Assembly: GCA_023299885.1 (NCBI GenBank)
Contig: JALZUS010000064.1
Span: 1 to 35,547 of the forward strand
Source: Bdellovibrionales bacterium
GTDB lineage: Bacteria; Bdellovibrionota; Bdellovibrionia; Bdellovibrionales; UBA1609
Length of the DNA stretch: 35,547 nt
Reading direction: 5' to 3'
Notes under the pieces: generated by a model
Told to the model about the DNA's origin: nothing
The model's database searches: none
Seen by the model: the letters and a program-made list of their open reading frames with translations, nothing else
Shown: positions 1 to 8,324 of the stretch, one piece after another
Position numbering within the stretch: the first letter of the stretch is position 1
Layout: every line of letters starts with the position of its first letter
Program-made: the position numbers and the translations under genes

Positions 1-13
1 AATGTATTTTTTG

Positions 14-45
14 CCTAACTTTGGGCTAGAAAGGCTAAAGTTGGG
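14..45. repeat. Inverted repeat upstream of the GGDEF gene
   Basis: CCTAACTTT (14-22) pairs with AAAGTTGGG (37-45) with one G-T wobble, and two more inner pairs are possible. The loop is about 10 bases. No T-run follows, so it is not a clean terminator. The right arm overlaps a sequence resembling a sigma-28 -35 element (TAAAGTTG, 36-43). It could be an operator or the tail of an upstream unit cut off by the window edge. Confidence 0.35.
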
Positions 46-69
46 GGCTTAAAAGCTCGATAATTAGTT

Positions 70-1050
70 ATGGCAGTAGAATTAGTAAAAACTCCAAAAA
101 TACTCATTGTTGATGATGATCCAGCAGCGCTGAAAATTATCAAAAAAACATTAGAGTTACAGGCTTATGAGGTTCAAACTGAAGACTCAGGAAGCGCTGC
201 TTTGGGCCGCATTAAGTCTTGGGAGCCAGATTTAGTTTTACTAGATATTAACATGCCTGGCATCGATGGCTTAGAGACACTAAAAGAAATTAGAAAACTT
301 CCTAAATATGTATCTACAGTTTTTGTTTCAGGTAAATCAAATACTGACGATATTATTAAAGGCCTTGATGAAGGCGCTGATGGTTATATATGTAAGCCAT
401 TTAATGTTTTAGAATTACTAGCAAGAGTAAAGTCACAATTAAGAATTAACTCGCTTCAAGATGATTTAGAGGTTGCCAATAAAAAGCTTCAAGCTTTGGT
501 AAATATTGATGACTTAACAGGGCTTTATAATATGCGCTCGCTTTACTCTAAGCTTGAAAATGAAATGGCTCGTGCTTTTAGATACAATCGTTCTGTGAGT
601 GTTGTCATGATGGATATGGACCACTTTAAATCTGTAAATGATACTAATGACCATTTGTTTGGGAGTTATGTTTTGTCAGAAGTTGGTAAGCTTATAAATA
701 AGCATATTCGTAAAATTGATATTGGCGCCCGTTACGGTGGCGACGAATTTTTAATGGTATTAACTGAAACAGACGCCAAGGGTGTTATTAGCTTTTGCCG
801 TAGGCTTTCAAATGCCATCAGAAAAGATAAATTTGATAATGGGTCGGCAAGTATGTCGCTCACTTGTAGTTTAGGTTTTGCAACAACAGACCCTAATGCA
901 ACCGAAATCATGGATGCTAAAGAACTTGTAAGACAGGCTGATAATGCCTTATATGCGGCAAAAGCAGGTGGCAGAAATTGTATCTGCTATTTTGATTTAG
1001 CTAAAGAGTCTGAAGAGGCAACAAAAGTAGGGCTAGAAGAAGCCAGCTAG
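70..1050 (+). CDS. Response regulator with GGDEF diguanylate cyclase domain (PleD/WspR-like layout)
   Basis: This is a predicted cytoplasmic two-domain signalling protein that makes cyclic di-GMP from two GTP when phosphorylated. Residues 8-125 form a receiver domain: acidic pocket Asp15-Asp17, phospho-acceptor Asp59 in LLDINMPG, and conserved Lys109 in the CKPF turn. Residues 145-310 form the GGDEF domain, with an intact GGDEF signature at 223-227, so it should be catalytically active. An RxxD motif (214-217) lies five residues before GGDEF, the classic product-inhibition I-site, which suggests feedback control by c-di-GMP. The cognate histidine kinase is not in the window. The ATG at 70 has no Shine-Dalgarno. 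A sigma-28-like box just upstream would place the transcript start near the ATG, so leaderless translation is possible. Family assignment is firm; the controlled process (motility, attachment or predation) is unknown. Confidence 0.95.
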   Translation: MAVELVKTPKILIVDDDPAALKIIKKTLELQAYEVQTEDSGSAALGRIKSWEPDLVLLDINMPGIDGLETLKEIRKLPKYVSTVFVSGKSNTDDIIKGLDEGADGYICKPFNVLELLARVKSQLRINSLQDDLEVANKKLQALVNIDDLTGLYNMRSLYSKLENEMARAFRYNRSVSVVMMDMDHFKSVNDTNDHLFGSYVLSEVGKLINKHIRKIDIGARYGGDEFLMVLTETDAKGVISFCRRLSNAIRKDKFDNGSASMSLTCSLGFATTDPNATEIMDAKELVRQADNALYAAKAGGRNCICYFDLAKESEEATKVGLEEAS

Positions 1051-1130
1051 AAAATACCAGCTATAAAATAATACAATGCGTCCGTAAATAGGGCCTGGCA
1101 CCTTTGGTGTTTCTCTCCTAAGCTTTTGGT

Positions 1131-2135
1131 ATGCAAAGTTTAATGAGCGATAATCTTAACATCTATGATTTTGAAAATTATAGTCTTAAAACATTAACCA
1201 TCAATAGTAAGGCTTTAAGCAAAAACCCTTGGAAGGACTCAAGTGTTAGGCGCAATCCTGTTTTGGTGCCAGATGTAATTACTAAAAAAACTCCTTTTGT
1301 ATTTGTGCTTTCTGGCTTTAGTAGTAATGGCTCTAAAAAATTTGCATGGAAATCCTTTGGTGAAAATACAGTTCAAGAGCTTATGTCTTTAGTGAGTGAG
1401 GGCCAGGCGCCGAATGCTATTTACATTTATGTTGATGCCTATACTTATTGGGGGGGAAGCCAGTTTATTAATAGTGAGGGCATGGGCCATTATGAAGACT
1501 ATATGCTCGAACTTTATTATGCCGCCAGAAAAGAATTCTCAGCAGCCTGCGGTTCTTGTGCTGTTGTTGGTGGGTCTAGTGGTGGTTACGGTGCTTTGCA
1601 TTTAGGTTCTAAATATCCTGAGTTATTTCAGTATATTGGCGCGATTGCTCCAGACTCTAATTTTGATATTGCTTTGTTACCAGATATTTACATGGCCGAT
1701 ACTTATTATAGGTCTAAGGGTTTAAAGGGTTTAATGGATGAGCGTAAGCAAGGTAAGTTTTTTAAAAGAAAAAGCTCACATCATATTATTAATGCTTTAG
1801 CTATGGGGCTTTGTTATTGCTCTAATGGAAAAAAAGATATTGAATGGCCTGTTTCCAAGAATGGTGACGTTGATAAAAAAATATGGAATCAATGGAAAAA
1901 GCATGACCCATTAAATTTTTTAAGTAAAAGAAAATTAAAACTCAAAGAAACTAAGGGGATTTACTTAACTGTTGGCAATAAAGATGAGTTTAATCTTCAT
2001 TTTGGATCTAGAAAAATTAGTGAACTACTTAAAGAAAATAAAATAAAGCATGAGTACTCTGAATTTAATGGTGGTCATTTTGATTTAGGTCGAAGGCAGC
2101 CGGATATGTGGGCTTGGCTGGAGCGTAAACTATGA
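1131..2135 (+). CDS. Putative serine esterase, alpha/beta hydrolase (esterase D-like)
   Basis: A 334-residue alpha/beta hydrolase resembling the putative-esterase (PF00756, esterase D) group. The nucleophile elbow GGSSGGYGALHLG places Ser150 as nucleophile. Asp285 (GNKDEF) and His316 (NGGHFDLG) sit where the remaining triad residues belong. There is no signal peptide, so it is probably cytoplasmic. The esterase D family hydrolyses thioesters or carboxyl esters such as S-formylglutathione or siderophore esters; the substrate here cannot be told. Two in-frame ATGs (1131 and 1143) are possible and neither has a good ribosome site. Its stop overlaps the start of the following transporter by 4 bases (ATGA), so the two are translationally coupled and may handle the same compound. 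Annotation as a hydrolase is strong; substrate is open. Confidence 0.85.
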   Translation: MQSLMSDNLNIYDFENYSLKTLTINSKALSKNPWKDSSVRRNPVLVPDVITKKTPFVFVLSGFSSNGSKKFAWKSFGENTVQELMSLVSEGQAPNAIYIYVDAYTYWGGSQFINSEGMGHYEDYMLELYYAARKEFSAACGSCAVVGGSSGGYGALHLGSKYPELFQYIGAIAPDSNFDIALLPDIYMADTYYRSKGLKGLMDERKQGKFFKRKSSHHIINALAMGLCYCSNGKKDIEWPVSKNGDVDKKIWNQWKKHDPLNFLSKRKLKLKETKGIYLTVGNKDEFNLHFGSRKISELLKENKIKHEYSEFNGGHFDLGRRQPDMWAWLERKL

Positions 2136-2977
2136 GCTTAGGTGTTTTCTTTATTGTACTGCTTTCGTCTGCTGTCCAAGCTTTATGGAATTTTGGTGCA
2201 AAGAAAACACAAGTAGAAAAAATATCACTATTAACAGTTGGTTTTTTTCTTAACGGTTTAGTGCTGCTCCCTTTTTGTTGGTATTTTGGTTGGTTTGAAC
2301 AATCTCAACCGGGTTGGTTTAGCTTTGCTGTGGGCTCCTCAATAGCTCATGCCCTATATATGATTTTACTGGGCAGGGCCTATTCAATTGCTGATATCTC
2401 AGTGGTGTTTCCAGTATCTAGAGGAATGGGCATCTTAGGTGTAGCACTCGCCTCTAAGTTTTTAGGTTTAGATACAGTGTCTGCTTTAGGCTTTGTAGCT
2501 ATTTTTATCATTATATGCGGTATAGTGGGTCTTTCTTCTGGTGAAATTAAGTCAGGCAAAACAAAGGGTTTGTCTTATGGTGTGCAAGTGGGCTTTTCTA
2601 TTATTTTGTATTCATTGGTAGACAGTATGGGTGCAAAAACTATGCATCCGATTGTATTTGTAACGTTACTTAATATTGGCGCTGCCATTGCCTGCTCGTT
2701 TTATTTGATAGCGGCAAAAAGAGAAGCTTTGTTGCGTACGATAAAATCACACTGGGTAGAAAGCTTTTTAATTTCTTCTGGCGGCACTGTTTCTTACGGG
2801 CTAATTCTATGGGCTTTTCAAAAGGCTCCGGTCTCTTATGTCATTGCTCAAAGAGAATTTTCTATAGTGATTGCTGCATTTTTGGGTTGGAAATTTTTAG
2901 GTGAAAAATTTAGTAAACCAAAAATTGCTGCGGTATTTTTAATTTGTGTAGGCGTGTTTGCCTTAAAGTTGGTTTAA
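2132..2977 (+). CDS. DMT superfamily permease, EamA-type
   Basis: A 281-residue, very hydrophobic protein with about ten predicted membrane-spanning segments arranged as two similar halves, typical of EamA (PF00892) drug/metabolite transporters of roughly 280-300 residues. Each half carries the family's small-residue-rich helix. The second half ends in the usual pattern of a REF(S)-type loop, a Gly-Glu-Lys-containing turn and a final hydrophobic helix. It is an inner-membrane carrier, generally an exporter of amino acids, metabolites or small toxic compounds; the cargo cannot be predicted. The start overlaps the esterase stop (ATGA), giving a two-gene operon. Its 3' end overlaps the 3' end of the opposing mutY gene by 15 bases, so the two units converge without room for a separate terminator. 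Confidence 0.85.
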   Translation: MSLGVFFIVLLSSAVQALWNFGAKKTQVEKISLLTVGFFLNGLVLLPFCWYFGWFEQSQPGWFSFAVGSSIAHALYMILLGRAYSIADISVVFPVSRGMGILGVALASKFLGLDTVSALGFVAIFIIICGIVGLSSGEIKSGKTKGLSYGVQVGFSIILYSLVDSMGAKTMHPIVFVTLLNIGAAIACSFYLIAAKREALLRTIKSHWVESFLISSGGTVSYGLILWAFQKAPVSYVIAQREFSIVIAAFLGWKFLGEKFSKPKIAAVFLICVGVFALKLV

Positions 2978-3934
2978 GGCTTTTTCTAGTAAACTAAATG
3001 GCGAGATAGATTTTATTTTTTTAGTAGCTACCCATTGTGAATCTTTTTTTGGCTTTTGCTTTGCCTGTGATACTTTTACATAAATTTTGTTACTAGTTAT
3101 AGAATGTTTGTAGTCATACTTTGTCGGCTTTTCTGCAAGCTCGGCAATTTTTAATGGAAAAAGGTACTCGTTTTTTAAAAACGGGGCCTTCGTGTTTTTT
3201 TCTAATAATATTTTTTGTCCCTTTTTATTTATATAAAATGTAAGGGCCCATATTTTTTTAGGCTTTTTAGGTTTGCGTACGGGCAAGTTTAGGTGGTTGC
3301 CGCTTTTACGTGAAGCGCATGTCTTTAGCCATGGGCAAATAAGGCAAGCTGGATTTTTAGGTGTGCAGATAGTAGCCCCAAGCTCCATAAGGGCTTGGTT
3401 GATAACACTGCTGTCTTGTTTTTTAACGATGTCATCAGCAAGGCTTTGTAGTTCCTTTTTATCTTTTGTCTTCCACCATTCCCAAGGCGTGTTAAAGCGT
3501 CTTGAGAACACTCTGATAACATTGCCATCGATAACACCAACAGCTTCTTTAAATGCAATACTACTTACAGAGCGTGAGGTGTAGTCGCCAAAGCCGGGTA
3601 GTTTTATAAGCTCTGTATAAGTCTGTGGAAACTCTTTATAAGTTGTTAATATTTTTGCGGCCTTATGCAGGTTTTTGGCTCGGCTATAATAACCAAGGCC
3701 CGCCCAAAGCTCTTTTACAGTAGAGTCTTGTGCGTTAGCTAGCTTTTTTAGAGTAGGAAGTTTTTTAGTAAAGCGATGGTAAAAAGGAATAACAGCCGTG
3801 GAGGTCGTTTGTTGTAGCATTACTTCTGAAATCCATATTTTATAAGGATCAGAGGTTTGTCTCCAAGGGAGCTCACGCTGGTTTGTAGCAAACCAATTTT
3901 TTAAAGCTTTAACTTCTGCAGCTGTCCATTTCAT
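2963..3934 (-). CDS. mutY: Adenine DNA glycosylase MutY
   Basis: A base-excision repair enzyme that removes adenine mispaired with 8-oxoguanine or guanine. The N-terminal HhH-GPD domain is complete: Glu37 (WISEVMLQQT) and Asp136 (VIDGN) match the catalytic acid pair, LPGFGDYTS (112-120) is the helix-hairpin-helix, and Cys190, 197, 200 and 206 have the exact C-x6-C-x2-C-x5-C spacing of the [4Fe-4S] cluster. At 323 residues it is shorter than the 350-residue E. coli protein. The NUDIX-like C-terminal domain is only about 100 residues, and its 8-oxoG-recognition loop reads HSITS where typical enzymes have H-x-F-S-H. No Shine-Dalgarno is seen. The gene is divergent from the ureohydrolase gene with 24 bases between start codons. 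MutY identity is secure; the C-terminal change may affect lesion recognition. Confidence 0.95.
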   Translation of the reverse strand: MKWTAAEVKALKNWFATNQRELPWRQTSDPYKIWISEVMLQQTTSTAVIPFYHRFTKKLPTLKKLANAQDSTVKELWAGLGYYSRAKNLHKAAKILTTYKEFPQTYTELIKLPGFGDYTSRSVSSIAFKEAVGVIDGNVIRVFSRRFNTPWEWWKTKDKKELQSLADDIVKKQDSSVINQALMELGATICTPKNPACLICPWLKTCASRKSGNHLNLPVRKPKKPKKIWALTFYINKKGQKILLEKNTKAPFLKNEYLFPLKIAELAEKPTKYDYKHSITSNKIYVKVSQAKQKPKKDSQWVATKKIKSISPFSLLEKALNQL

Positions 3935-3958
3935 GAAACTAATGGTATCGTTTAGCTT

Positions 3959-4885
3959 ATGGAATACAAACCTTTAAGTGGACGCGAGTTCCCAAGATTT
4001 TCTGGAATAAAAACTTTTTTTAGAATGCCTCATGTGGCTGCAGATGCAGATTATGATGTTGCCTTAGTAGGCGTACCATATGACGGTGCTGTAAGTTACA
4101 GGCCTGGTTGCCGCTTTGGCCCTAGTAAAGTGAGGGAGGCCTCATCGCTAGGTAGGGGCTTTCATTGGAACCGTGGGGTTAATATTTTTGAAAACACTAA
4201 GTTTGCAGATATTGGAGATTGCCCTGTTGTGCCTATCGACCAAGAGCAGACCTATCAAAAAATAGAAAAATTTTTCTCAGGGATCTTAAGTAGTAATAAA
4301 AAATTTATTGCTGTTGGTGGTGACCACTCAACAACATTGCCTTTATTAAGGTCTTTAAAAAAACAGTATGGTCAAAAATTAAACCTTATACATTTTGATG
4401 CTCATTTGGATACTTATCCTGCAGCTTGGGGTTGTGAATATCATCATGGAGCTTTTGTGAGACATGCTGTAAACGAGGGGCTAATTAACTGTGAAAACTC
4501 TATCCAGATAGGTTTGCGTGGGCCGCTAGCATCTGGGGCTGATTTAGACTTTGTTAATAAGCATAAAATAAAAGCCACTACTGTTGATGACATACGTATT
4601 AACGGCTTGGAGGCTTTTTTAAAAGACTTGCCGACATTTAATGATGGCCCCACTTATATAAGTTTTGATATTGATTGTTTAGACCCTTCATATGCGCCAG
4701 GTACGGGCACTCCAGTCCCTGGAGGTTTAACAACTTATGAAACGCAAAGAATTTTGCGCGCTTTAAAAATTAAAAATTTAGTAGGGGCAGATATTGTGGA
4801 AGTATCACCACCTTTTGATAGCTCAGAAATTACATGTTTGGCGGCAGTCGATACTATGTTTGAGCTAATGTGCCTCATAAAATAA
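3959..4885 (+). CDS. speB: Agmatinase-family ureohydrolase
   Basis: A 308-residue arginase/agmatinase-family enzyme that hydrolyses a guanidino compound to urea and an amine at a binuclear manganese site. All metal-ligand motifs are present: GGDHS (His123), HFDAHLD (Asp147, His149, Asp151) and SFDIDCLDP (Asp237, Asp239). HHGAF at 162-166 matches the active-site His loop, and PGTGTPVPGG at 248-257 is the agmatinase-type substrate loop. Agmatine to putrescine is the best guess. Guanidinobutyrase, guanidine hydrolase and related enzymes share these motifs, so substrate is uncertain. The start gives an N-terminus (SGREFPRFSGIKTFFRMP) typical of the family, though no Shine-Dalgarno precedes it. 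A 9-bp hairpin lies about 40 bases after the stop. No other polyamine gene is nearby. Confidence 0.88.
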   Translation: MEYKPLSGREFPRFSGIKTFFRMPHVAADADYDVALVGVPYDGAVSYRPGCRFGPSKVREASSLGRGFHWNRGVNIFENTKFADIGDCPVVPIDQEQTYQKIEKFFSGILSSNKKFIAVGGDHSTTLPLLRSLKKQYGQKLNLIHFDAHLDTYPAAWGCEYHHGAFVRHAVNEGLINCENSIQIGLRGPLASGADLDFVNKHKIKATTVDDIRINGLEAFLKDLPTFNDGPTYISFDIDCLDPSYAPGTGTPVPGGLTTYETQRILRALKIKNLVGADIVEVSPPFDSSEITCLAAVDTMFELMCLIK

Positions 4886-4924
4886 GAGTTTCAATTTATC
4901 ATTTTTAAGTTGCCATCTTGTTGC

Positions 4925-4952
4925 GGCCATAGCCTTTAGTGCTGCTATGGCC
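4925..4952 (+). terminator. Hairpin after the ureohydrolase gene, possible terminator
   Basis: GGCCATAGC (4925-4933) and GCTATGGCC (4944-4952) form a perfect 9-bp stem with a 10-base loop. The T-run (TTTTTTTT) comes only some 16 bases later, so this is an imperfect terminator candidate. The rest of 4886-5139 holds a sigma-28-like promoter and the prepilin 5' leader. Confidence 0.45.
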
Positions 4953-5038
4953 CTCTCTTAATGTATAGTTTTTTTTAGAAATTATAGCTATTTAGCTCAA
5001 CTCTGTTGTGAGTTCTAGAATGTGCAGAGAGAATAAAA

Positions 5039-5065
5039 TCTAGTTTATCAGTAAGTAGCCGATAC
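5039..5065 (+). promoter_or_regulatory. Sigma-28 (FliA)-like promoter for the prepilin gene
   Basis: TCTAGTTT (5039-5046), an 11-base spacer, then GCCGATAC (5058-5065). The enterobacterial sigma-28 consensus is TAAAGTTT-N11-GCCGATAA, so 13 of 16 positions match at the exact spacing. The predicted start is about 65-70 bases before the prepilin ATG. Whether this organism's FliA keeps the same consensus is inferred. Confidence 0.5.
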
Positions 5066-5139
5066 AAACTTAAGTCGTGCAAACATGTGTTTTAAATTGA
5101 GACATATTGCTGGCTTTATGGAACGTATAGAGGAATAGC

Positions 5140-8100
5140 ATGAAGCATAAAAAAATATTAACTAACAATAGTGGTTTTGGAATTATAGAAGTGCTGGTTT
5201 CAGCAGTTATAACTATGTTTGTTATTACGGCTTCAGTGACAACAATTCAAGCTGGTAGAAATTCACAAAAGCAATTAGAGTCCATTGGGGCATGCGAATC
5301 TTTAATCCGCTCGGCTAAGCAAAGGCTAGCAAGCTTAGGTACTGATACTTATATGCAAAAAGAGCCTTTAGACTCTTTCTTTTTATATTCTTCTAATGGT
5401 TTTAATGGATCGTTTGCGCACACAAGGTCTGATATAGAAGAGCAATCAGGTGTTTCTAGGCAAGACCGCTGGCCTGAAGATTCAGGACAGAGCCTTTATA
5501 CGGTGCCCTCCACTTATGGTGGCAACATCACTTTTAGAAAAAACAGACTGTATGCAAATGGTATTAATACGTTAGCAGCTATCTATAATAGTAACCGCTC
5601 AGATTACTGTCTTGATAGTGAAACAGCAACTTCAGGTTTTGGTACATATACGGGTACAGCTGCAGATGGATCTAGTTTGTTTCCATCTGGTAATACGTCA
5701 GGGCTACAAAACGTAGAAACAAAAATACGCATCGAGCCCTACTTACTAGCGACAGGGCAGCCATCATCACTTTCTGCTGAAAGATGTAGAGAAGATTTTT
5801 ATCCAATGCCCAAGCGTTTAAACCAAAGTTTTAATAACACTCAAGATTTAAATGTTCGTATGGGCAGGGATGTGGATCCAGCATCAACAAACTTACATTT
5901 TTCAAATTTTGGTTTACGTTTAAAATTATTAGTTAATTATGAAAACACTGCTACGGAAAACATAGAAACTTGTCGTGGGTCTATGGACTTTAGTTATCCT
6001 GCATCAGTTATAAGGCCTTCAGTTCCACAAAATAATGTGGACAGTAACTTTATAGAGACGAGTGGGTTTGCGATTAGTGATATTATTGAGGTTGCTGAAA
6101 TCAATACATCAACTACGGGCAGTTTTTTGCCCAGTGATTTTGTTTCTGATGGGACTATGAGAAGAAGTGCCACTACGCAAAATATTTGTACAGAAATTAC
6201 AGGTGGTAATAACAGGGATATGAATTTAACCTTTACGATACAAAAAACTTTTATAGGTAATGGACATAGTTTGTTGTGTAGAAGTGCTTCAAGGTCGATA
6301 GATTCTTCAAGCCCCTTGTTTAACCAAAATGTTACTTGCAGAAATACTAATGCCTCTGGTGTAGGTAGTGTTCACTCAGGCAATATGATTAGTGATACAG
6401 ATAAAGATCCAACAAATAATAATAATACATCTAGTAAAAATACACCGGGTGTTATTCGCCCTAGTCGTTATTTTTCAGATACTACATCGACAGCAGATAC
6501 GGGAGCTGATGCGGGATGGGTGCCTTGTGAAAAGTTAGTGCTTTGCGGAACTCAAGCTACAACAGCTAACCTTTCAGAAACTTTAGTGGAAGCTACTCTT
6601 TCTGTAAGATTTGATAATTTACCAGAAGCCTGTTTAGCAAGGGCTGAGTATGCTGTTATTGATACTGCCGGTAACTTTTCAGATATTGGTAGGGTTGATT
6701 ATATAGCCGCTCATGATACATGTGGTGAGCTTTGCCATGCTGATGATTACTTGGCTACGGCAGGCCAATCTGATTTTTACCAATGTGGTGGTTGCCCAAG
6801 TTGCAATAATTTTTGTGATATGTCGTCCACTTGTTATAACCCGGCTCACTCTTCTTGCGTAGCAACATGTACGGATGCGGTGCCAGACGCTAATGCAAGG
6901 GCTTGTACAGATGGTGGTGATTTAACTTCAAATCAAACTTATGCTTCTCAACCAGAGGGCTGCAAAGGTGCAATTAATAATATTTGTGACTGGGAATGTA
7001 ATTCAGGCTTTTATTGGGAGAGCAGTACATCTTCTTGTGAACCAATCGGTACATGTATTGGAAGTATTCCTGATACAAATGGTGTGGCTTGTAGCCATAG
7101 CGGTGTGATTGCTGCAAAATCTTATAGGTCTGCAGAGGGCTGTACCACTGGGGATGTATGTGATTGGGCCTGCGCACCAGGCTTTGGTTTTGTTGGTGGC
7201 AGTTGCCAAGCTTTTAGTTGTAACGCTTCTGGTTTACCAGCGGGAGCTATCGCTTGTAGCGTAAGTGGGTTAACGTCCAATAAAAATTACAGAACAAGTC
7301 CGCAGGGCTGTACATCATCAGCTAATGTGTGTGATTGGCAGTGTGACACGGCAAATGGCTTTACATGGAATGCCACTACATCTACTTGTGAAGGTCCTGC
7401 ATGTACGGGGACAACGCCAGCTAACTCTGTCATTTGCACAGATGGCCCTGGTGTAACAGTAAGTACGGCTAAAAGTTTAAGGTCTGCCTGTAGCCCAAGT
7501 ATACGTTGTGATTACACATGCGAAGCCGGTTATCATTTGAGTGGTGGCTCGTGTGTGCCTAATGCTTGTAGTGGAAGTGCGCCGGCTGATGCAACGGCTT
7601 GTGCAAATACGCCATTCCCGGCAACTCATAATAATGTGTCTTTTGCTTATGCAGCTAGTAATACTTGTAGCGGTTCGGTTGCCTGTGGTTTTACTTGTAA
7701 CTCTGGATTTACTTGGGATGGAGTAGGCTGTGTGAGCACAGCCGGCGGGCCAGGTGGGCCGGGAAGTCCAACCATTGCCTGTACGGATAATATTATTTAT
7801 CAATTTGATGGGTGGGTTGGTAATGGCCCAATGTGTGAGCGCTTTAATAGACATCAGGAATTTTGTGGAGGTTTTGATAATTGTACTATTAGTAATCAAG
7901 TCTTCCTTACAAATACAGAGGCAATTTGTGATATGAGATACACGCGTTGTGATAGTGGAAGACCGAGCAGTGGTAGTAGCGGCGGCTCAAGTGGCGGAGG
8001 CAACAGTACTCCTGCATGTATATATAATAATTGTACAATATGTGAAGCGGACCCTAATGGGCCTGATGGCATACAAACATGTAGCAGTAACCAGTCAGGC

Positions 8101-8172
8101 TGTCAGGGGCAGCAGCAAGCTCCATGTGCACTTGGTACTGGCCCTGGTGGGGGTGGAGGAGTTTTTAACTAA
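5140..8172 (+). CDS. Large type IV prepilin-like protein with five Cys-rich modules
   Basis: The N-terminus is a class-III (prepilin) signal: a basic leader, cleavage expected between Gly12 and Phe13 (SG/FGIIEVLV), Glu at mature position 5, then a hydrophobic helix to about residue 38. This predicts processing by PilD and assembly into, or at the tip of, a type IV pilus or pseudopilus. At 1010 residues it is several times larger than usual minor pilins (PilV/PilW class, roughly 150-400). Residues 40-530 are Ser/Thr/Asn-rich. Residues 577-866 hold five tandem modules of 55-62 residues, each with about six Cys and a C-D-W/Y-x-C-x-x-G-F/Y core. The C-terminus (about 868-1010) has Gly/Ser linkers and more Cys pairs. 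A ribosome site (AGAGGAA) precedes the ATG. It is transcribed alone, between a sigma-28-like promoter and a strong terminator. Adhesion is a reasonable inference; no pilus genes are adjacent. Confidence 0.82.
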   Translation: MKHKKILTNNSGFGIIEVLVSAVITMFVITASVTTIQAGRNSQKQLESIGACESLIRSAKQRLASLGTDTYMQKEPLDSFFLYSSNGFNGSFAHTRSDIEEQSGVSRQDRWPEDSGQSLYTVPSTYGGNITFRKNRLYANGINTLAAIYNSNRSDYCLDSETATSGFGTYTGTAADGSSLFPSGNTSGLQNVETKIRIEPYLLATGQPSSLSAERCREDFYPMPKRLNQSFNNTQDLNVRMGRDVDPASTNLHFSNFGLRLKLLVNYENTATENIETCRGSMDFSYPASVIRPSVPQNNVDSNFIETSGFAISDIIEVAEINTSTTGSFLPSDFVSDGTMRRSATTQNICTEITGGNNRDMNLTFTIQKTFIGNGHSLLCRSASRSIDSSSPLFNQNVTCRNTNASGVGSVHSGNMISDTDKDPTNNNNTSSKNTPGVIRPSRYFSDTTSTADTGADAGWVPCEKLVLCGTQATTANLSETLVEATLSVRFDNLPEACLARAEYAVIDTAGNFSDIGRVDYIAAHDTCGELCHADDYLATAGQSDFYQCGGCPSCNNFCDMSSTCYNPAHSSCVATCTDAVPDANARACTDGGDLTSNQTYASQPEGCKGAINNICDWECNSGFYWESSTSSCEPIGTCIGSIPDTNGVACSHSGVIAAKSYRSAEGCTTGDVCDWACAPGFGFVGGSCQAFSCNASGLPAGAIACSVSGLTSNKNYRTSPQGCTSSANVCDWQCDTANGFTWNATTSTCEGPACTGTTPANSVICTDGPGVTVSTAKSLRSACSPSIRCDYTCEAGYHLSGGSCVPNACSGSAPADATACANTPFPATHNNVSFAYAASNTCSGSVACGFTCNSGFTWDGVGCVSTAGGPGGPGSPTIACTDNIIYQFDGWVGNGPMCERFNRHQEFCGGFDNCTISNQVFLTNTEAICDMRYTRCDSGRPSSGSSGGSSGGGNSTPACIYNNCTICEADPNGPDGIQTCSSNQSGCQGQQQAPCALGTGPGGGGGVFN
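6868..7731 (+). repeat. Five tandem Cys-rich protein modules within the prepilin
   Basis: Modules begin at residues 577, 639, 694, 755 and 810 (first codons at 6868, 7054, 7219, 7402 and 7567). The shared pattern is C-x(7-8)-P-x(2-5)-A/V-x-x-C, a Gly/Thr-rich stretch, usually a Tyr/Leu-Arg or similar, then C, C-D-W/Y-x-C, G-F/Y and a final Cys. DNA identity is low, so the repeats are old and kept at the protein level. The even Cys count suggests disulfide-bonded EGF-like or sushi-like small domains outside the cell. The family is not identified. Confidence 0.8.
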
Positions 8173-8188
8173 GCTTCTAAGTAATTTT

Positions 8189-8240
8189 AAAAAGGCCTTT
8201 GTGTATCATTTTTTGTGATGCGTAAAGGCCTTTTTATTTT
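8189..8240. terminator. Strong bidirectional terminator between prepilin gene and alaS
   Basis: AAAAAGGCCTTT (8189-8200) is the exact reverse complement of AAAGGCCTTTTT (8224-8235). The stem continues inward through several G-T wobbles. T-rich tracts follow on both strands, so it can end the plus-strand prepilin transcript and the minus-strand alaS transcript. Confidence 0.9.
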
Positions 8241-8324
8241 AAGATATTTATTTTTTTCTAGATTGTATTAATAGGCTTAAAGTTTATGTGTGTGCTCTAA
8301 CTTATAAAGGCTTAAAACATAGCT

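Noticed and set aside
7477..7899. 140-codon antisense frame within the prepilin gene
   Set aside because: It is a shadow of the Cys/Thr-rich repeat codons on the plus strand; composition is Thr/Ile/Arg-rich with no domain and no ribosome site.
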